Notes: a model not told the origin generated them from the sequence alone. DNA of 64,000 nt from UBA4717 sp045536775 (GCA_045536775.1 JAZSOD010000085.1:31904-95903); one strand, 5' to 3'. Shown: positions 35,056-43,601, numbered from the stretch's first letter. Numbers and translations: made by a program.

Positions 35056-35856
35056 TTAAGGACGAAGACCCATACCGCCCTCAAGCGTAACGGTTTCGCC
35101 GTTCATATACTTAAAGTCGGGAGATGCGATCTGCACGCATACTCTGCCAATCTCAAGCTCGGAGTCACCAAAGTGTCCTGCGGGAGGCATTTTTACGTTT
35201 GCCTTGAAGGCTTCGGGATATGCTTTTTCAAAGTTTTCAAGCTGTGAGGTCCATGCGAGAGGGCAAATTACGTTTGTATTGATGCCGTCAGCTGCCCACT
35301 CGGTAGCCGCAACGCGCGAAAGTCCGCGAATCGCTTCTTTGGCAGCCGCATACGAGCATTGTCCGTAATTTCCGAAAAGTCCTGCTCCCGACGCAAAGTT
35401 AATGATACTTCCCTTAGTTTCTTTAAGGTAAGGATAGCACGCCTTCATATAATAGAATGTTGCGTATAGACCCGAATACATGGCAAGATTAAACTGTTCG
35501 GTTGTGTGGTTCTGAATTGTTACGCCCGACGCAGACGCCTGTGCATTATTGATGAGAACGTCAATTCTTCCGAATTCCTTCATTGCTGCTTCTGCAACGC
35601 CGTTAGCAATCGCTTCATTGTCAGCTCCGTCAGAAATATCTGCCTGGAGGGCAAGAACCTTGATTCCGTAAAGTCTTTCAAGCTCTTCCTTTGCCATTTC
35701 AAGCTTTTCTACGTTACGTCCCGTAATAACAATATTTGCGCCCTCTTTAGCGTATGCGGTTGCAATTCCATACCCTATAGATCCGCATCTTCCGTCAGAA
35801 AGCTTTGCGTATCCGCCACCGGTTATGATAGCGGTCTTCCCTGTTAAGTGTCCCAT
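35056..35856 (-). CDS. SDR family NAD(P)-dependent oxidoreductase
   Basis: Rossmann-fold oxidoreductase of unknown substrate. 266 residues. The glycine motif is expanded, TGGGYAKLSDGRCGSIGYGIA at about 13-33, instead of TGxxxGIG; NNAQAS, the catalytic Ser in NFASGAG and Tyr-x-x-x-Lys in YAAAK follow. The C-terminal NGETVTLEGGMGLRP matches SDR cofactor-closing ends. The long insert in the glycine motif may change cofactor binding. Single gene with its own promoter and terminator, GGAGG upstream. Confidence 0.92.
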   Translation of the reverse strand: MGHLTGKTAIITGGGYAKLSDGRCGSIGYGIATAYAKEGANIVITGRNVEKLEMAKEELERLYGIKVLALQADISDGADNEAIANGVAEAAMKEFGRIDVLINNAQASASGVTIQNHTTEQFNLAMYSGLYATFYYMKACYPYLKETKGSIINFASGAGLFGNYGQCSYAAAKEAIRGLSRVAATEWAADGINTNVICPLAWTSQLENFEKAYPEAFKANVKMPPAGHFGDSELEIGRVCVQIASPDFKYMNGETVTLEGGMGLRP

Positions 35857-35885
35857 GATAACCTCCGATAATTCAATTTACGTAC

Positions 35886-35914
35886 ATTGTATCACAAAAG
35901 CACGAGATTAGCAA
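35886..35914 (-). promoter_or_regulatory. SigA-type promoter for the SDR gene
   Basis: On the minus strand TTGCTA (35909-35914), 17-bp spacer, TACAAT (35886-35891). Confidence 0.7.
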
Positions 35915-36026
35915 TATCATAACAAAAAGAAAATTTGTTTCATATATTTTTACCAAAACATTCGCTATATCTCACGATATTTGTGGGTAATATAGTTTTA
36001 ATATCTTACCTCTTTATAAAAATATT

Positions 36027-36114
36027 ACTTTTTCAGATAAATAAAGAAGCACTTGCGGTATCCAAATGCTTCTTGTCTGGCTAATCAAGACGGAAAGACT
36101 ATTGCTGAAAAAGT
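36027..36114. repeat. Inverted-repeat-bounded 88-bp element
   Basis: ACTTTTTCAG at 36027-36036 is the exact reverse complement of CTGAAAAAGT at 36105-36114. Between them AAGAAGCA (36044-36051) pairs with TGCTTCTT (36067-36074). No ORF. It may be a MITE-like element, a remnant of an insertion sequence end, or a small structured RNA. It lies in the 418-base gene-free stretch 35857-36274, of which 35915-36026 shows nothing I recognise. Confidence 0.4.
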
Positions 36115-36136
36115 CTTATTTTGCAAGGGTGTCAGA

Positions 36137-36235
36137 AATTATTCATTATTTATCAGCGAAGCGACTTCATTCTTCATTATTCATTCAAAATCCGCTTGAG
36201 GTAAATGAATGATGAATAATGAAAAGTGAATAATA
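36137..36235. repeat. AT-rich ATTATTCATT repeat hairpin
   Basis: Imperfect tandem and inverted copies of ATTATTCATT/AATGAATAAT flank AAAATCCGCTTGAGG. The left copies (about 36137-36188) and right copies (about 36203-36233) can fold back on each other. This type of low-complexity intergenic repeat is seen in many Clostridia; function unknown. Confidence 0.45.
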
Positions 36236-36274
36236 CAAACAAAAATCCGCCTTCTTACGAAAGCGGATTTTGTT
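36236..36274 (-). terminator. Terminator after tRNA-His
   Basis: On the minus strand CAAACAAAATCCGC pairs with GCGGATTTTTGTTTG around a 12-nt loop and continues into a T-rich stretch, directly after the CCA end of tRNA-His. Confidence 0.85.
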
Positions 36275-36352
36275 TGGGGTGAGATATCGGATTCGAACCG
36301 ACGGCCTTCAGGGCCACAACCTGACGCTCTAACCAACTGAGCTAATCCCACC
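36275..36352 (-). tRNA. tRNA-His(GTG)
   Basis: Full cloverleaf on the minus strand. The anticodon stem TCAGG/CCTGA encloses loop TTGTGGC, anticodon GTG. The acceptor GTGGGAT/ATCTCAC has one G-U pair; an extra G at position -1 faces C73, the identity feature of tRNA-His. TTCGAAT T-loop and encoded CCA are present. Second gene of a tRNA-Arg/tRNA-His pair. Confidence 0.97.
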
Positions 36353-36425
36353 GTATTTACTACAAACAATTAAGAGATAACGGACAATGCAGTTTTCATT
36401 CCCATTATCTCTTAATGCTTGGTTA

Positions 36426-36502
36426 TGGCGTACCCTGGGGGATTCGAACCTCCGACCTACTGCTTAGAAGGCAGTTGCTCTATCCTGCTGAGCTAAGGGT
36501 AC
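36426..36502 (-). tRNA. tRNA-Arg(TCT)
   Basis: Full cloverleaf on the minus strand: acceptor GTACCCT/AGGGTAC, anticodon stem ACTGC/GCAGT with loop CTTCTAA (anticodon TCT, reading AGA), T-loop TTCGAAT, discriminator G and encoded CCA. 73 bases upstream of tRNA-His and probably in the same transcript. Confidence 0.97.
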
Positions 36503-36542
36503 ATTTGCCTTTGGAAAGCCTTGCTTTCCGTCAACGATATGT

Positions 36543-36571
36543 ATTATAACATAACGATTTTACAATGTCAA
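36543..36571 (-). promoter_or_regulatory. Strong SigA-type promoter of the tRNA pair
   Basis: On the minus strand TTGACA (36566-36571), exact 17-bp spacer, TATAAT (36543-36548): both boxes match consensus. The leader to tRNA-Arg includes a GGAAAGC/GCTTTCC hairpin, which may help 5' processing. Confidence 0.9.
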
Positions 36572-36589
36572 TAGCAAAAATCAATAATT

Positions 36590-36623
36590 AATAAAAAATT
36601 CGGCGCAAAATATGCGCCGAATT
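36590..36623 (-). terminator. Terminator after the anti-sigma-like gene
   Basis: An 11-bp perfect stem (AATTCGGCGCA at 36597-36607 with TGCGCCGAATT at 36613-36623) followed on the minus strand by TTTTTATT. Confidence 0.92.
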
Positions 36624-36625
36624 CA

Positions 36626-37318
36626 TTACTTTTTAACAGAAGCTTCTATTTCGGAAAGTTCTTTTTCCGTAAAATGATCTGTTGATAATACGATAATGTA
36701 ATTCATATCAGTTTCGCATTCAATGATGCAAGCATTGTCAAAAACGTATGTTTTTCCATCATCATACGAAGTGTAAGGGAAAATAAAGCCGATAGTTTCA
36801 TCTTTTCGGTTGATTTCCGTAACTCCGTCTACTTTCACAATAAAACTACAGTCAACCACAGATAAAATGATTTTTTCAATATCCGAATTATCGGTTTCTT
36901 TGCTTTCTGAAGCGGTATCTCTGATTCCGTTAACCGTTTCTGATCCTGTCGTTTCGGGTGCTTCTATAGCTTCATCAGCACACTCTTCGAATGTGATCTC
37001 TTCCTCGTCAGCATACTGATATTCCTTGCTCTTTGCGTCAAGTTCTGCCGAATACTTGATTACACCGCTACCGTTCGTAACGGAGTAGGTTTCGGCACGA
37101 TTTGCAGCAACGTAAACTTCATCAGCCTCCATTGCCGAATTTGCACCCATAAGAGACGGCAATATCCTGACTGCGCCGAGAATAACCACACAGAAGCATG
37201 CCGCAAGACTCGCGCATAGGTAGATCGTCTTGTTTCGTTTAGCTAAAGCGATACGTCTCGCTTTTTGACTTTCATATTTAGCATAAACGCTATCAATAAA
37301 TTCACGTTCTGTCTTCAC
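36626..37318 (-). CDS. Putative membrane anti-sigma factor
   Basis: 230 residues with a short cytosolic N-terminus (about 1-30), one transmembrane segment (about 32-54) and an extracytoplasmic part. After the membrane there is a long acidic, Ser/Thr-rich linker (about 95-150), then a folded domain of about 80 residues. The layout, plus a 17-base overlap with the ECF sigma gene upstream, suggests an anti-sigma factor that holds the sigma at the membrane. I do not recognise a named family (no clear zinc HxxxCxxC motif), so the role is inferred from context. GTG start with AAGGAGGGAG upstream. Confidence 0.65.
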   Translation of the reverse strand: MKTEREFIDSVYAKYESQKARRIALAKRNKTIYLCASLAACFCVVILGAVRILPSLMGANSAMEADEVYVAANRAETYSVTNGSGVIKYSAELDAKSKEYQYADEEEITFEECADEAIEAPETTGSETVNGIRDTASESKETDNSDIEKIILSVVDCSFIVKVDGVTEINRKDETIGFIFPYTSYDDGKTYVFDNACIIECETDMNYIIVLSTDHFTEKELSEIEASVKK

Positions 37319-37853
37319 GGACTACTCCCTCCTTCTCAAGCTCTTTTCTTGCCGCGGCTTTAGCGCGGTAAACAATGTTTTCGATTTGTTTAGTGGACTT
37401 CCCGAGCACCCTTCCCGCTTCAATATATGACATATCCTCTACATAAACAAGCCAAAGTGCGTTTCGGTAATCATCGTTAAGTCTGTCAAGCACCTTATAT
37501 AAAGCCTTGGCCTCGTCACTTCTGATGACCCTCTCTTCAAGCGATTCCGTGTCCGCTTCTGTAGTTTCAAGACATTCATCATCGGTCAGACGACTGTTTC
37601 GTCTGATGTGATTAATAGCTTTATTTCTTGCAATAGTAAAGAGATAGGTTTTCACAGATGAAGAAAAATTAAAGCGTTCCTTATGTATAAGCAATTCGAC
37701 GAATGCGTCCTCTGCAATCTCCTCGGCAAGCGAAATTGACTGAACAAAACGCATTACAAAGAATATTAACGGTTCGCGCAACGCCTTGATAAGTTCGGTA
37801 AAAGCGTCCTCATCTCCGTCGATATAACGGCGGAACAGAACGTTTGGGTCCAT
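37302..37853 (-). CDS. RNA polymerase ECF-type sigma factor
   Basis: 183 residues with sigma region 2 (about 5-75, EEIAEDAFVELLIHKERF and YLFTIARNKAINHIRR) and region 4 (about 125-175, DMSYIEAGRVLGKSTKQIENIVYRAKAAARKEL). No region 1 or 3, so it belongs to group IV. ATG at 37853 has CAGGTG upstream; a GTG three codons earlier is possible. Paired with the putative anti-sigma gene. Its own promoter looks SigA-type, so autoregulation is not evident. Confidence 0.92.
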   Translation of the reverse strand: MDPNVLFRRYIDGDEDAFTELIKALREPLIFFVMRFVQSISLAEEIAEDAFVELLIHKERFNFSSSVKTYLFTIARNKAINHIRRNSRLTDDECLETTEADTESLEERVIRSDEAKALYKVLDRLNDDYRNALWLVYVEDMSYIEAGRVLGKSTKQIENIVYRAKAAARKELEKEGVVREDRT

Positions 37854-37931
37854 ACGGAACACCTGCTTTCTGTAAGTTATTCGTACAAGTGTAAAAAAAC
37901 ACTCACTGAAATTTCAAAAGATTACTTGTTC

Positions 37932-37960
37932 ATTGTATCACATAATTACAATAACTTCAA
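37932..37960 (-). promoter_or_regulatory. SigA-type promoter for the ECF sigma gene
   Basis: On the minus strand TTGAAG (37955-37960), 17-bp spacer, TACAAT (37932-37937). Divergent from and 9 bases away from the alaX promoter. Confidence 0.65.
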
Positions 37961-37969
37961 TGGGTGCTA

Positions 37970-37997
37970 TTGCATTTGAATAAAAATATGTTATAAT
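37970..37997 (+). promoter_or_regulatory. SigA-type promoter for alaX
   Basis: TTGCAT (37970-37975), 16-bp spacer, TATAAT (37992-37997). The ribosome binding site is GGAAGG upstream of the ATG at 38028. Confidence 0.7.
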
Positions 37998-38027
37998 AAT
38001 GAAAAGAAACTATGTTGGAAGGCGCTT

Positions 38028-39182
38028 ATGAAAACACAAAAGCTATACTATAACGATGCTTATATTTCTGAATTTGACGCTAAGGTATTATCCTGCGATA
38101 AGACAAAGGACGGCTTTTCCGTAACGCTTGACAGAACCGCCTTCTTTCCCGAAGAAGGCGGACAGTACGCCGACAGGGGAACTCTCGGTGGAATTAATGT
38201 CACAGATGTGCGTGAAAAAAGCGGAATAATCAGCCACACCCTTCCCTCTCCCTTAAAAGTAGGCGAGACGGTACACGGCATCATAGAGTTTTCTGAACGT
38301 TATGAAAAAATGCAGTGTCATACGGGAGAGCATATCGTTTCCGGAATAGTCAGACATAAACTCGGATTTAATAACGTAGGCTTTCACCTCGGATACGACG
38401 ATGTCACGATCGATTATGACGGAGTTGTCAGCGACGAGTTATTACACGAGATTGAGCTTGAAGCTAATTTTGCGATTTACGAAAATATTGAGATCAAATG
38501 TGAATTTCCGAGTGATGAAGTGTTAAAGGGGCTTGATTACAGGAGCAAGCTTGAACTGACCGAAAACATAAGGATCGTAACCATTGATGGATATGACGTA
38601 TGCGCATGTTGCGCTCCTCACGTCAGACGCACCGGCGAGGTCGGTATTATCAAGCTTCTTGATAAGATAAGCTACAAGGGCGGAGTAAGAATACACATGC
38701 TTTGCGGCAAGCGTGCTCTTGACGATTACGGCGCACGTTATTCCGCAACGAAAAGCATTTCTAATCTGTTATCGGTCAAGCAATGTGACGTCGTCACAGG
38801 AGTCGAAAGACTTATATCGGAAACCGACACGCTCAAGGCTCAGTTATCGATACTTAAGAAAAGTGTACTTGCCGAAAAAATTTCATCTCTAAAAAAGTCA
38901 TCAAGCAATATAATCGTTTTTGAAGAAATACTTGACGCGGGCTATATGCGCGAATTTATAAATAAAGCAGTCGAATTCACCGAGGGTATTGCCGCCGCGT
39001 TTATAAAAAAAGACGATGTATCGTTCACGTATATCATAGGAAGCAAAAACTCGGACCTCAAGTCACTTTCCTCGAGGATGCGGGAAGAACTGTGTGCACG
39101 AGGCGGAGGTAACGCCGAAATGATAAGCGGTGCAGTTGCAAAATCAAAAGATGAAATCCTTGATTTCCTAAACAAAAAGTGA
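38028..39182 (+). CDS. Alanyl-tRNA editing protein AlaX (with DHHA1 domain)
   Basis: Stand-alone homologue of the AlaRS editing half, hydrolysing Ser- or Gly-mischarged tRNA-Ala. 384 residues. Editing-site zinc ligands: His98 and His102 in CHTGEHIVSG, and Cys194 and His198 in CACCAPHVRR. A coiled-coil (about 250-285) and DHHA1 domain with RGGGNAEMISGAV at the C-terminus follow, so this is the long AlaX type. It has its own promoter and terminator. Confidence 0.9.
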   Translation: MKTQKLYYNDAYISEFDAKVLSCDKTKDGFSVTLDRTAFFPEEGGQYADRGTLGGINVTDVREKSGIISHTLPSPLKVGETVHGIIEFSERYEKMQCHTGEHIVSGIVRHKLGFNNVGFHLGYDDVTIDYDGVVSDELLHEIELEANFAIYENIEIKCEFPSDEVLKGLDYRSKLELTENIRIVTIDGYDVCACCAPHVRRTGEVGIIKLLDKISYKGGVRIHMLCGKRALDDYGARYSATKSISNLLSVKQCDVVTGVERLISETDTLKAQLSILKKSVLAEKISSLKKSSSNIIVFEEILDAGYMREFINKAVEFTEGIAAAFIKKDDVSFTYIIGSKNSDLKSLSSRMREELCARGGGNAEMISGAVAKSKDEILDFLNKK

Positions 39183-39201
39183 GGCTGATGCCTCACTTTT
39201 T
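39174..39201. terminator. Bidirectional terminator between alaX and HAD gene
   Basis: AAAAAGTGAGGC pairs perfectly with GCCTCACTTTTT around a TGAT loop. It includes the alaX stop codon and reaches into the last codons of the converging HAD gene. Confidence 0.92.
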
Positions 39202-39858
39202 GTTTATTGAATTTACAATTTCAAGTATCTGACACGGCTTATCAACAATATAATCCGCGCCGTGCTCCACAAGCTCGTCTCTGGTCCTGAAGCCCCATAA
39301 AACGCCAACCGTTTTTACGTCGGCGTTCTTGCCCGTATCCATATCAACGCTGGTATCTCCGACGTACAGGCACTCGGACTTATCAACGTCAAGCTCTGCA
39401 AGTACAGACAAAAGCGCATCAGGATCCGGCTTCAGCTTTACACCGTCGCGCGCTCCGTACACTCGGTCGAACTCGCCGTTAAAGCAAGCGGCGACAACGC
39501 CTCGGGTAGCATAATCGGGTTTATTGGAAACAACAGCCTGCTTTATCCCCATTTCCTTTAACGTTACTACAAGCTCAGTGATACCGTCAAAAGGTTTTGT
39601 AAAAGCAACGGGTGATTTATCATATATCTCATTATAATAAGAGAATACTTTATCGAAGTAATCGCCAACCGACACCTCTGACGCCTCGAGCATTCTCTCA
39701 ATAAGCACCCTTGCGCCGTTTCCTGCATAATATTTATAATTGTTTTCGGGAAGTGATAAAAATCCGAAATGCTCAAGTGCCTTGTTTCCGTAATATGCTA
39801 TAGTAGACAAAGTATCAAGCACGGTTCCGTCTACGTCATATACAACTGCTTTAATCAA
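39193..39858 (-). CDS. HAD-superfamily hydrolase, phosphoglycolate phosphatase-like
   Basis: 221-residue phosphatase. Motif I DVDGTVLDT near the N-terminus gives the nucleophile Asp, motif II is VVSNKPD, motif III KPDPD, and motif IV VGDTSVDMDTGKNA. The cap between motifs I and II is of the helical Gph/PpaX type. The start is TTG (39858) with TGGAGA six bases upstream; no in-frame ATG fits. Probably last gene of the galU operon, 22 bases after the DnaC-like gene. Substrate unproven. Confidence 0.9.
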   Translation of the reverse strand: MIKAVVYDVDGTVLDTLSTIAYYGNKALEHFGFLSLPENNYKYYAGNGARVLIERMLEASEVSVGDYFDKVFSYYNEIYDKSPVAFTKPFDGITELVVTLKEMGIKQAVVSNKPDYATRGVVAACFNGEFDRVYGARDGVKLKPDPDALLSVLAELDVDKSECLYVGDTSVDMDTGKNADVKTVGVLWGFRTRDELVEHGADYIVDKPCQILEIVNSINKK

Positions 39859-39880
39859 AATTTATCTCCATTATAACTAC

Positions 39881-40861
39881 TCAATTCTCGTCAAGCTTTT
39901 TGAGTCTTATATCTTTACCGTAAAAGCACATAACAGAAAACTCTCCAAACAAACGAGACGTTATGCGGTCAGCATATCTGTCTCTTAAATCATTATGATT
40001 GAGGTTTGTGTTTATTATCATGGGCTTTTCTGAATTTATGCGTGAGTTTATAAGGTTATAAAGACACGAAACCGTGAAATTATTGGAAAATTCTGTGCCG
40101 AGGTCATCTATAATAAGGAGATCTGCCTCGAAATATTTTTCGGTAAGATCATCTTTGCTATCAGAATATCCTCTTGAAAACTTCTCTGTTTCAAAATCAC
40201 CAAACAGATCCTGTGCAGTTGTATAAACCACGTCAAATCCTCTGTCTATTACAATCTTTGCGATAGAGGTTGACAAATGAGTTTTGCCAAGACCGGTTGT
40301 CCCAAAAAATAGCAGGTTTTCACAGTTTTTTGAGTCGAAGCTTTCGGCATAAGCCTTGCAGTCCTCAAAAACGTCCTTCATATTATCACGTTCTTTGCCT
40401 TTTTCATAGTACTTGAGTTCAAAATTATCAAAGCTCTGTTTATCAATAAGCTTGCCTATTCCCGATGACTTATACGTTTCAAGAGCAAGGGCGCGCTTCA
40501 TACAAGCGCACATTTTTCCGTTATCATCAAAGCCCTCATCCTTGCATACAGGGCAATCGTATTTAACGTCGAGATAATCTGTGGGATAACCGTAGGTTTC
40601 AAGGAATTTCGCTCTGAACACAAGGCTCTCGTCATATTCCTTTTCAATTTCGGCAATACGCTTTTCAAGATCAATTCCTTTTTCGAGAGATGCGTAAAAA
40701 ATGCGGATTCCCGCTTCATTTATTGCAAGATTTAACTGCTTTAATTCGGGGTGCTTTCTCTCAAGAGTTTTAATTCTCAATTCAAGGCTTTCAATTGCAT
40801 TTCTGCGCTTTTCGGCAAATTCTTCCTTGATTTTTCTGTAATTTTCTCTGCTGTATCCCAT
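39881..40861 (-). CDS. DnaC/DnaI-like primosomal ATPase
   Basis: Helicase-loader type AAA+ protein. 326 residues: N-terminal coiled-coil (about 5-85), a Cys cluster (Cys103, 106, 118, 120) that probably binds zinc, Walker A GTTGLGKT at 187-194, and Walker B LLIIDDLGTE. Clostridia usually pair this gene with a DnaD-domain gene, as here. It should load the DnaB helicase at origins and restart sites. AGAGGA precedes the ATG, and one base separates it from dnaD. Confidence 0.9.
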   Translation of the reverse strand: MGYSRENYRKIKEEFAEKRRNAIESLELRIKTLERKHPELKQLNLAINEAGIRIFYASLEKGIDLEKRIAEIEKEYDESLVFRAKFLETYGYPTDYLDVKYDCPVCKDEGFDDNGKMCACMKRALALETYKSSGIGKLIDKQSFDNFELKYYEKGKERDNMKDVFEDCKAYAESFDSKNCENLLFFGTTGLGKTHLSTSIAKIVIDRGFDVVYTTAQDLFGDFETEKFSRGYSDSKDDLTEKYFEADLLIIDDLGTEFSNNFTVSCLYNLINSRINSEKPMIINTNLNHNDLRDRYADRITSRLFGEFSVMCFYGKDIRLKKLDEN

Positions 40862-40862
40862 T

Positions 40863-41843
40863 CTATTTTTCCTCTGTATTTTTAGCGTTGCGCTTTCTCT
40901 TAGTCTTTTCTACGGCTTTGGAGAAGAAATCGTCGGTATCAAAGCCCCGACCGCTTTCGTTTTTGCTCTTTTTATACTGATCAAGCATTTCATCAACGTC
41001 TTTTGCGGTTTTATAGCCTTTATTGTACCAAGCGTCGAGTATAGCACCCATATATGGGAAGAACGATCCCTTAATACCTCTGTCAGCGGCTATATCATAA
41101 GCTTTCTTGATAATTTCAAACTCGTAAGAATACTCCTCAAGCCATTTTTTAAGAAGAGCCGATTCTTTCGGAGAAAGGTCTCTGTCGGCACACCCCATCA
41201 TTCGACGCACCTTCACGGATTCCTCGTGACACTTTTCTTTGTTCTCTATGTATGCTGCAAGCTTATCAGGCGTGTCGATCCCCTCGTCATAAATTGCGCA
41301 GACAGACTTTTCAATATATCTGAGCGATTTCTTTTCCATGCCCGCACAGTACGCCACGAACATTATTATGTATTCACCCGAAAGCGCGAGCCTGTCCGCC
41401 ATACCCACTATAACAGAAACGTCCGACGGAGAGAAAATCTTCCCGAGTATCTGTTGGCATTCGTCGATAACATCCTTGAGATCTTTAATCTGAGAGATCT
41501 TATCCGCCATCTCGACTTGTGTGTACTCAGGAAGCTTATCCTCGAGTTTTGTACAGTTCTTAGTATCGTGCTTAATGACCTCGGTCTTTTTCGTTCCTTT
41601 GCTCATTTTGAGAACCTTGGCTCCGCGCCAGAAAGCAACTGCGCTTTCAAATTCTCCGCCATCAAGACCGAGAGCCTCGCTTATTCCCTCTTTACATTCA
41701 TCTGTATCAACGATTCTGCCGTCTGCATAAGCGCACAAAAGCGCCAAAACCTTTACATCGTTTTCCGACGCTCCGTCGATGCTACGCAAAAGCTCCTTGA
41801 ACGGCAGAAGCTTTTCGTCTTTATTGATTATTTCAATTTTCAC
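40863..41843 (-). CDS. DnaD-domain primosomal protein
   Basis: 326 residues from the GTG at 41843 (AGGGTGAC five bases upstream); an upstream TTG at 41870 overlaps rex and is less likely. Two DnaD domains are suggested: SPSDVSVIVGMADRLALSGEYIIMFVAYC (about 160-190) and SPKESALLKKWLEEYSYEFEIIKKAYDIA (about 235-265), the latter followed by YMGAILDAWYNKGYKTAKDVDE typical of the DnaB_2/DnaD_C domain. Works with the DnaC-like loader. Confidence 0.85.
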   Translation of the reverse strand: MKIEIINKDEKLLPFKELLRSIDGASENDVKVLALLCAYADGRIVDTDECKEGISEALGLDGGEFESAVAFWRGAKVLKMSKGTKKTEVIKHDTKNCTKLEDKLPEYTQVEMADKISQIKDLKDVIDECQQILGKIFSPSDVSVIVGMADRLALSGEYIIMFVAYCAGMEKKSLRYIEKSVCAIYDEGIDTPDKLAAYIENKEKCHEESVKVRRMMGCADRDLSPKESALLKKWLEEYSYEFEIIKKAYDIAADRGIKGSFFPYMGAILDAWYNKGYKTAKDVDEMLDQYKKSKNESGRGFDTDDFFSKAVEKTKRKRNAKNTEEK

Positions 41844-41870
41844 AACGTCACCCTGCCGAACGAACGGCAA

Positions 41871-42548
41871 TCAATCCTCTGCGTATTCGTTAGTTACCTT
41901 GTAGCACAAGGTCATAAGAGAGTCGCCGAGATGTACGTTCTCGGTTACAACTCCGTACTTTGTTGTATCAAGCTCACTGCTTGTGAAATTCCATATTCCC
42001 TTGATACCGTATCTCGAAAGCTTATCAGCCGTTTCCGGAGCGGCATCGCGGGGAATCGTTATAATTGCTATGTCTACATTGTTCTCACGTACGTACGACT
42101 CGACTTCGTCCATAGAATATACGGGATGACCGTATTTTTCCTTCCCGATAAGCTCGGGGTTGATATCGAACAGCGCAAGAAGTCTGATTCCTCTGCGTTC
42201 AAATATAGGGCTCGACGCGAGGGCTGAACCCAAGTTTCCTGCACCAATTATTATTGCACTAAGATCACTGCTTACACCGAGAAGCTCACCTATCTTGGTA
42301 TAAAGGTGCTTTACGTTATATCCGTAGCCCTGTTGACCGAAGCCTCCGAAGCAGTTAAAATCCTGCCTTATCTGCGAAGCTGTTACGTTCATCATTCTCG
42401 AAAGCTCTCCTGATGAAACTCTGCGTATATCATCCGTCAAAAGCTGTCTGAGATATCTGAAATATCGCGGAAGCCGCTTAATTACGGCAGGCGACACCTG
42501 CGTCTGCTCATTTTTGGACATTTTTGAATTATCGTTAATATAAGACAT
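41871..42548 (-). CDS. rex: Redox-sensing transcriptional repressor Rex
   Basis: NADH-responsive repressor of fermentation and electron-transfer genes. 225 residues: N-terminal winged helix with RVSSGELSRMMNVTASQIRQDFNCFG (about 42-67), then a Rossmann domain with IIIGAGNLGSALA near 98-110, and a C-terminal swap helix. AAAGGAAG upstream of the ATG. Between tsaD and dnaD in the galU operon. No Rex-type TTGTTAA-N4-TTAACAA box is visible nearby. Confidence 0.96.
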   Translation of the reverse strand: MSYINDNSKMSKNEQTQVSPAVIKRLPRYFRYLRQLLTDDIRRVSSGELSRMMNVTASQIRQDFNCFGGFGQQGYGYNVKHLYTKIGELLGVSSDLSAIIIGAGNLGSALASSPIFERRGIRLLALFDINPELIGKEKYGHPVYSMDEVESYVRENNVDIAIITIPRDAAPETADKLSRYGIKGIWNFTSSELDTTKYGVVTENVHLGDSLMTLCYKVTNEYAED

Positions 42549-42571
42549 TTCTACATACTTCCTTTACAGTA

Positions 42572-43588
42572 TTAAAAGCTAGACGTTCCTGTTGCATACG
42601 CATTGAGGTCAAGACCCGAGCGAACTCCTCTTAAATATTCGTAATAGCATTGAGCTCCGATCATTGCAGCGTTATCGCCGCAAAGCTTGAGTTCTGGCAT
42701 ACACAGCTTTATCTTTTTGCGTTTTGCCATTTTTTCAAGAGCAAGTCTTAAATGTGTATTAGCCGTAACTCCACCGGCAACAACAAGAGTTTTGTATCCC
42801 GTCTTATCAATTGCAAGTTCAAGCTTCTTGACAACCGACTCAACGGCGCATTTAGTGAACGACGCTGCAACATCGGGTTTACATAGATCTACATTTTTCT
42901 GCCTTTGATTATTGATGAAGTTTATCACTGCGGTCTTCAATCCGCTGAATGAAAAATCAAGAGTATCGTCATGTATAGCAGCGGACGGCAGCTTTATTGC
43001 GTCGGGGTTTCCGTTTTCGGCAAGCTTGTCCATCTCTGCACCGCACGGATACGCGAGTCCGAGAAGCCTTCCAACCTTGTCGAAAGCTTCTCCTATGGCA
43101 TCATCTCTTGTATGACCGATAGTTTTATAATCCGTATAACCGCTCACGTCAATAAGCGAGGTGTGTCCTCCGGATGCAACAAGAGCACAGAAAGGCGGCT
43201 TCAAGTCTGCATGGGTAAAGTAATTTGCCGCAACGTGACCCTTGATATGATTGACCTCGACAAGAGGTATATTATTTGAATAAGCGAGTGATTTGGCAAA
43301 ATTCACACCTACAAGAAGCGCTCCGATCAGGCCCGGTGTGTTAGTAACACCGATAACATCTATATCGGATAGAGCTACATCGGCTTCCCCAAGAGCCTCA
43401 TACGTTATTTTGCTGATCGCTTCGCTATGAGCCCTCGATGCGATCTCGGGTACTACCCCGCCGTATAGCCTGTGAGTATCTATTTGAGAAGCAATTGTAT
43501 TAGAACGTATGCGACGAACGTCATCGTCCATTTCGACAACCGCCGCGCTCGTTTCGTCGCAGGAAGATTCAAATGACAGAATAAGCAT
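42572..43588 (-). CDS. tsaD: tRNA N6-adenosine threonylcarbamoyltransferase TsaD
   Basis: Catalytic subunit for t6A37 in ANN-reading tRNAs. 338 residues from ATG at 43588 (TTGGAG six bases upstream; an in-frame TTG at 43612 overlaps rimI). LSFESSCDETSAAVV opens the ASKHA fold, metal ligands are His114 and His118 in NHIKGHVAAN, and SGGHT and VVAGGVTAN follow. TsaB and TsaE are not in this window, though rimI, often beside tsaB/tsaD, is adjacent. Confidence 0.96.
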   Translation of the reverse strand: MLILSFESSCDETSAAVVEMDDDVRRIRSNTIASQIDTHRLYGGVVPEIASRAHSEAISKITYEALGEADVALSDIDVIGVTNTPGLIGALLVGVNFAKSLAYSNNIPLVEVNHIKGHVAANYFTHADLKPPFCALVASGGHTSLIDVSGYTDYKTIGHTRDDAIGEAFDKVGRLLGLAYPCGAEMDKLAENGNPDAIKLPSAAIHDDTLDFSFSGLKTAVINFINNQRQKNVDLCKPDVAASFTKCAVESVVKKLELAIDKTGYKTLVVAGGVTANTHLRLALEKMAKRKKIKLCMPELKLCGDNAAMIGAQCYYEYLRGVRSGLDLNAYATGTSSF

Positions 43589-43601
43589 AAACACTCCAAG
43601 A

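Noticed and set aside
3613..36021. A 16-base identical string TTACCTCTTTATAAAA at 3613 and 36006
   Set aside because: Only one pair, AT-rich, and flanks do not match; in a 64 kb AT-rich window this is within chance.
36181..36369. Small minus-strand ORF over the tRNA-His gene
   Set aside because: Translation (GLAQLVRASGCGPEGRRFES) is the typical spurious product of a tRNA gene; the tRNA explains the sequence.
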